Of a stretch of 6,977 nt of DNA, positions 5,873 to 6,977 are shown piece after piece. Source of the DNA: Bacteroidales bacterium (lineage in GTDB: Bacteria > Bacteroidota > Bacteroidia > Bacteroidales > UBA1715); the NCBI GenBank assembly GCA_017618935.1, contig JAFZTG010000154.1:1-6977 (forward strand), written 5' to 3'. The position numbers were made by a program, and so were the translations under genes. Positions within the stretch are counted from its first letter, which is position 1; every line of letters begins with the position of its first letter. The notes under the pieces were generated by a model. That model did no database searches and was not told where the DNA came from. It saw nothing but the letters and a program-made list of their open reading frames with translations.

Positions 5873-6977
5873 TTACAACAAACTGATGCTTCGTTTTACG
5901 AATTCCTCAAGGTCTTCTCCTTTCAGCATGTTGTTGGAAATCAACGCCAAATCAATCAATTGTTTTACCGTCTTGTTCGATTTGCCGTATTCTGTCAAGG
6001 CATTTTTCTTTTGGTCTTCCAATTCGCCAATTTTCTTGTTGACAGATTCTAACTGTTCTTTGTCGGCTGCCGGAATTTCCTCGTCTTTCTTGCCTTTTTG
6101 CGCCTCCTCAAGTTTCTGCTTTTCATCTTTCAACGGTTTCAAGTCGTTGTTGATTTTTTCAAGATTTTCCTTTGTGGTAGCAGTCTTGTCAGCATTGATT
6201 TTGGTAATCAACGGATGGTTTGCGTTCACAATCAGATTGTAGGAATCAGGAATTTGGTTGTAGAAACTCATGCCTGGGTTCATTTGTGCCATATCCTTCA
6301 TACGACGCATATATTCCGATTGTGTGACAATTATCGGGGCTTCGTCGGCAGAAAGGTTTTCGAACTGAACCATGAAATCTTTCGATGCTTGCGACGAGAA
6401 CACAACTGACAAATCGTCTTTTTCCTCTTTCGTCAGTTTTGATTCCTGCAAATCCTCTTTTTTGATAAGGTTTTCAATAATGTCGGCATCAACACGGGTG
6501 AACGAAACTTTCTCGAATTTTTGTTCCAACTGGCTAATCAAATGGGAATCCAAATGGCCGTCCATCAACAACACATCGTAGCCTTTGTTCTTTGCTTTTT
6601 GAATGTAACTGTATTGTTTTTCGGGATCGTTGGCATACAAATAGATAAGTGTACCGTTCTTGTCGGTTTGATTGTCTTTTATCAACGTCTTGTATTCTTC
6701 GTAAGTGAAGAATTTGCCGTCAATGTTTTTGAATAGTGCGAAGTCCTTTGCTCTTTCGTAAAACTTCTCTTCGCTCAACATTCCGTATGTAATGAACAAC
6801 TTCAAATCATCCCATTTTTTCTCAAATTCCTCACGGTTGTTTTTGAAAATGTCTTGCAAACGGTCGGCAACCTTTTTCGTGATGTGATTTGAAATCTGTT
6901 TCACATTTCTATCGCTTTGCAAGTAGCTACGTGACACGTTCAGCGGAATATCCGGCGAGTCAAGCACACCATGCAAC
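5873..6977 (-). CDS. htpG: Molecular chaperone HtpG (bacterial Hsp90), C-terminal part (cut by window edge)
   Basis: HtpG is a cytosolic ATP-dependent dimeric chaperone. The frame runs from the right edge to TAA at 5873-5875: 368 codons, roughly the second half of a protein that is usually about 680 residues long in this phylum. It begins in the middle domain with HGVLDSPDIPLNVSRSYLQ, which contains the catalytic-loop Arg (16th residue of the fragment) and Gln (20th) that contact ATP phosphate in Hsp90 proteins. The rest of the middle domain follows to about fragment residue 180, then the C-terminal dimerisation domain, ending NNMLKGEDLEEFVKRSISLL. Fragment residues 265-335 are a very charged, probably coiled-coil insert (KPLKDEKQKLEEAQ...) absent from E. 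coli HtpG but, from memory, usual in Bacteroides. The TTG codon at 6976 is an internal Leu, not the start. The N-terminal ATPase domain and the promoter lie outside the window. Confidence 0.97.
   Translation of the reverse strand, partial: LHGVLDSPDIPLNVSRSYLQSDRNVKQISNHITKKVADRLQDIFKNNREEFEKKWDDLKLFITYGMLSEEKFYERAKDFALFKNIDGKFFTYEEYKTLIKDNQTDKNGTLIYLYANDPEKQYSYIQKAKNKGYDVLLMDGHLDSHLISQLEQKFEKVSFTRVDADIIENLIKKEDLQESKLTKEEKDDLSVVFSSQASKDFMVQFENLSADEAPIIVTQSEYMRRMKDMAQMNPGMSFYNQIPDSYNLIVNANHPLITKINADKTATTKENLEKINNDLKPLKDEKQKLEEAQKGKKDEEIPAADKEQLESVNKKIGELEDQKKNALTEYGKSNKTVKQLIDLALISNNMLKGEDLEEFVKRSISLL

Noticed and set aside
6974..6976. TTG as start codon of the minus-strand frame at the right edge
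   Set aside because: The frame continues to the window end and the sequence begins in the middle of the HtpG middle domain, so this is an internal leucine codon of a cut gene, not a start.
1..6977. Mobile element, CRISPR array, tRNA, defence system or horizontally acquired island
   Set aside because: No transposase or integrase, no regularly spaced repeats, no tRNA-like cloverleaf, and base composition appears even across the core genes.

Overview
The window looks like chromosomal housekeeping DNA from a member of the Bacteroidota, probably the order Bacteroidales. The evidence is a RecQ with the long C-terminal extension seen in that phylum, a small HAD phosphatase like Bacteroides BT0820, an HtpG with the charged insert of Bacteroidota Hsp90, two promoter-like sites of the Bacteroides type (TTTG, 19 bp, TAnnTTTG), and A/T-rich start regions without clear Shine-Dalgarno sites. 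Genus and species cannot be settled from what is visible.

Layout, left to right. Bases 1-360 (minus strand) hold the first 120 codons of a secreted protein of unknown function, cut by the left edge. Bases 361-715 are a divergent intergenic region. It has back-to-back promoter candidates, one for recQ on the plus strand and one firing leftward. The leftward transcript would be a leader of about 160 nt carrying a 20-codon ORF and a strong intrinsic terminator only 48 bp before the secreted-protein gene. Bases 716-5810 are a tight plus-strand cluster: recQ, a 137-residue HAD phosphatase 6 bp downstream, and priA, which starts with TTG and overlaps the HAD gene by 11 bp. Bases 5811-5872 hold a terminator hairpin whose U-tract serves the minus strand. 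Bases 5873-6977 are the C-terminal 368 codons of htpG on the minus strand, cut by the right edge.

How the genes fit together: RecQ and PriA both act at stalled or broken replication forks. RecQ unwinds and processes branched DNA; PriA recognises forks and D-loops and reloads the replisome. Transcription as one unit with a small phosphatase between them is plausible. HtpG is a separate chaperone gene transcribed towards them.

I see no mobile element, CRISPR array, tRNA or rRNA, defence system or recent insertion. The one part that ordinary gene content does not explain is the leftward leader with its internal terminator. It could be an attenuator or a small RNA gene, and is the best target for follow-up. 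No clearly new biological system is evident.
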